A DNA stretch of 64,000 bases from Streptosporangium sp. NBC_01495. GTDB lineage: Bacteria; Actinomycetota; Actinomycetes; Streptosporangiales; Streptosporangiaceae. The stretch covers positions 5,890,001 through 5,954,000 of the forward strand of contig NZ_CP109430.1 in assembly GCF_036250735.1 (NCBI RefSeq), given 5' to 3'. Positions 63,171-64,000 of this stretch are shown piece by piece. Below the pieces are notes generated by a model that worked only from the letters and a program-made list of their open reading frames with translations, ran no database searches and was not told where the DNA came from. The position numbers and the translations under genes are program-made. Position 1 is the stretch's first letter; each line of letters opens with the position of its first letter.

Positions 63171-64000
63171 GTGTCGGACGAGTTCGACGTGGTGGTTGTG
63201 GGCGCGGGCCCCGCGGGCGAGAACGTCGCCGACCGCGCGGTCAGGGGAGGGCTGACCGCCGTGGTCGTCGAGAGGCACCTGGCCGGCGGCGAGTGCTCCT
63301 ACTGGGCGTGCATCCCCAGCAAGGCGCTGCTGCGCCCGGTGGAGCTGGCCGCCGAGGTCTCCCGGGTGCCCGGCCTGACGGTGGGCCCGATCGACACCGC
63401 CGCCGTGCTCGCCCGGCGCGACGAGGCGGTGTCCCACTTCGACGACAGCGGCCAGGTCGAGTGGATCGGGAGCGTGCCCGCGGAGTTCGTCCGGGGGCAC
63501 GGGCGGCTGGACGGCCCCAAACGGGTCGTGGTGACCTCGAAGGACGGCTCGGTCCGCACGCTGACCGCCCGGCGGGCGGTCGTGCTGGCCACCGGCAGCG
63601 ACGCGGCCGTCCCGCCGATCCCCGGCCTGGCGGAGGCGTCGCCGTGGACGAGCCACGAGGTGACGGCGGCGAGGAGCGTGCCCGCGCGGCTGGCCGTGCT
63701 GGGCGGCGGCGTGGTGGCCTGCGAGATGGCCCAGGCCATGCACGGCCTCGGCGCCCGGGAGACGACGGTGCTGGCGCGCGGCCGGCTGCTCGGCAGGATG
63801 GAGCCGTTCGCCGGGGAGCTGGTGGCCGAGTCGTTCGCCGAGGCGGGCATCACGGTGCGCATGGGCGTCCAGGTGACGAAGGTCGAGCGGCCCACGCCCG
63901 GGGGGCCGGTGACGGTCCACCTGTCCGAGGGCCCGCCCGTCGAGGCCGACGAGCTGCTGGTGGCCACCGGCAGGCGTCCCGCGACGGGCGACCTCGGCCT
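63171..64000 (+). CDS. class I pyridine nucleotide-disulfide oxidoreductase (3' truncated)
   Basis: The gene runs off the window end. The GTG start has GGGAGG 6 bp upstream. DEFDVVVVGAGPAGENVADR binds FAD. GGECSYWACIPSKALLRP carries the redox-active Cys42-x4-Cys47 pair as in dihydrolipoamide and mercuric reductases. VVLATGSDAAVPPIPGL and RLAVLGGGVVACEMAQAMHG (NADPH/NADH site) follow. The type (lipoamide, mycothiol, soluble transhydrogenase-like) needs the missing C-terminus. It is separated from the oxygenase operon by a hairpin and a 223-bp gap. Confidence 0.9.
   Translation, partial: MSDEFDVVVVGAGPAGENVADRAVRGGLTAVVVERHLAGGECSYWACIPSKALLRPVELAAEVSRVPGLTVGPIDTAAVLARRDEAVSHFDDSGQVEWIGSVPAEFVRGHGRLDGPKRVVVTSKDGSVRTLTARRAVVLATGSDAAVPPIPGLAEASPWTSHEVTAARSVPARLAVLGGGVVACEMAQAMHGLGARETTVLARGRLLGRMEPFAGELVAESFAEAGITVRMGVQVTKVERPTPGGPVTVHLSEGPPVEADELLVATGRRPATGDLG

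Overview
The window is high-GC DNA in which both strands are densely coded, typical of a filamentous actinomycete. A WhiB-like iron-sulfur regulator, an RbpA-type RNA polymerase-binding protein behind a SigR-type promoter, an actinobacterial QcrB, a neighbouring Lnt/Ppm1 pair, a snapalysin and a streptogrisin-type protease all point to Actinomycetia. The Thermobifida-like cutinase and general gene style suggest Streptosporangiales (Streptosporangium/Nonomuraea-like). That placement is inference. I see no tRNA, rRNA, CRISPR array or insertion sequence.

Layout. 1-4.7 kb: a phosphotransferase (PTS) operon with split mannitol-type EIIC/IIB/IIA, a zinc polyol dehydrogenase, HPr and EI. 5-10 kb: a large LuxR-family ATPase regulator, a secreted polyester hydrolase (cutinase) and a DUF3152 predicted metalloprotease. 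The regulator and the cutinase each lie behind the same 17-bp sequence. 10.3-15.5 kb: an epimerase remnant, a DUF72 protein, WhiB, catalase, ChaB/Rho-N and a degenerate kinase-like membrane protein. 15.7-20 kb: MoxR-DUF58-VWA followed by two methyltransferases. 20-25.7 kb: a lone qcrB, a phosphodiesterase, an MFS transporter, rbpA and a PEP-mutase-family enzyme. 25.7-34.5 kb: PP2C phosphatase, MHYT sensor, phosphotransferase, two secreted proteases, GNAT, SRPBCC and FxsA. 34.7-40.2 kb: ppm1-lnt and a HelD-type ATPase. 40.3-47 kb: a ROK-controlled sugar ABC operon with a GH4 glycosidase and a BadF-type kinase. 47-54 kb: a LysR/PRISE-reductase pair, nucleoside hydrolase, Lrp regulator, CHASE3 histidine kinase and pirin. 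54-63 kb: a peptide-type ABC operon running into a triad-less alpha/beta hydrolase, a 2OG-Fe(II) oxygenase and a tandem DUF427 protein. A disulfide oxidoreductase is cut by the window end.

How genes work together. The PTS operon supplies its own energy-coupling proteins. In the GH4 operon, import is by ABC transporter, so the co-encoded kinase probably makes the phosphorylated disaccharide that GH4 enzymes need. The 54-63 kb operon looks like uptake plus oxidative modification of a small peptide or amine-like compound, and is the best candidate for an undescribed pathway.

A recurring oddity is short tandem repeats at gene 3' ends, in intergenic gaps and inside coding sequences. Two separate loci share a 55-bp period at a gene end.
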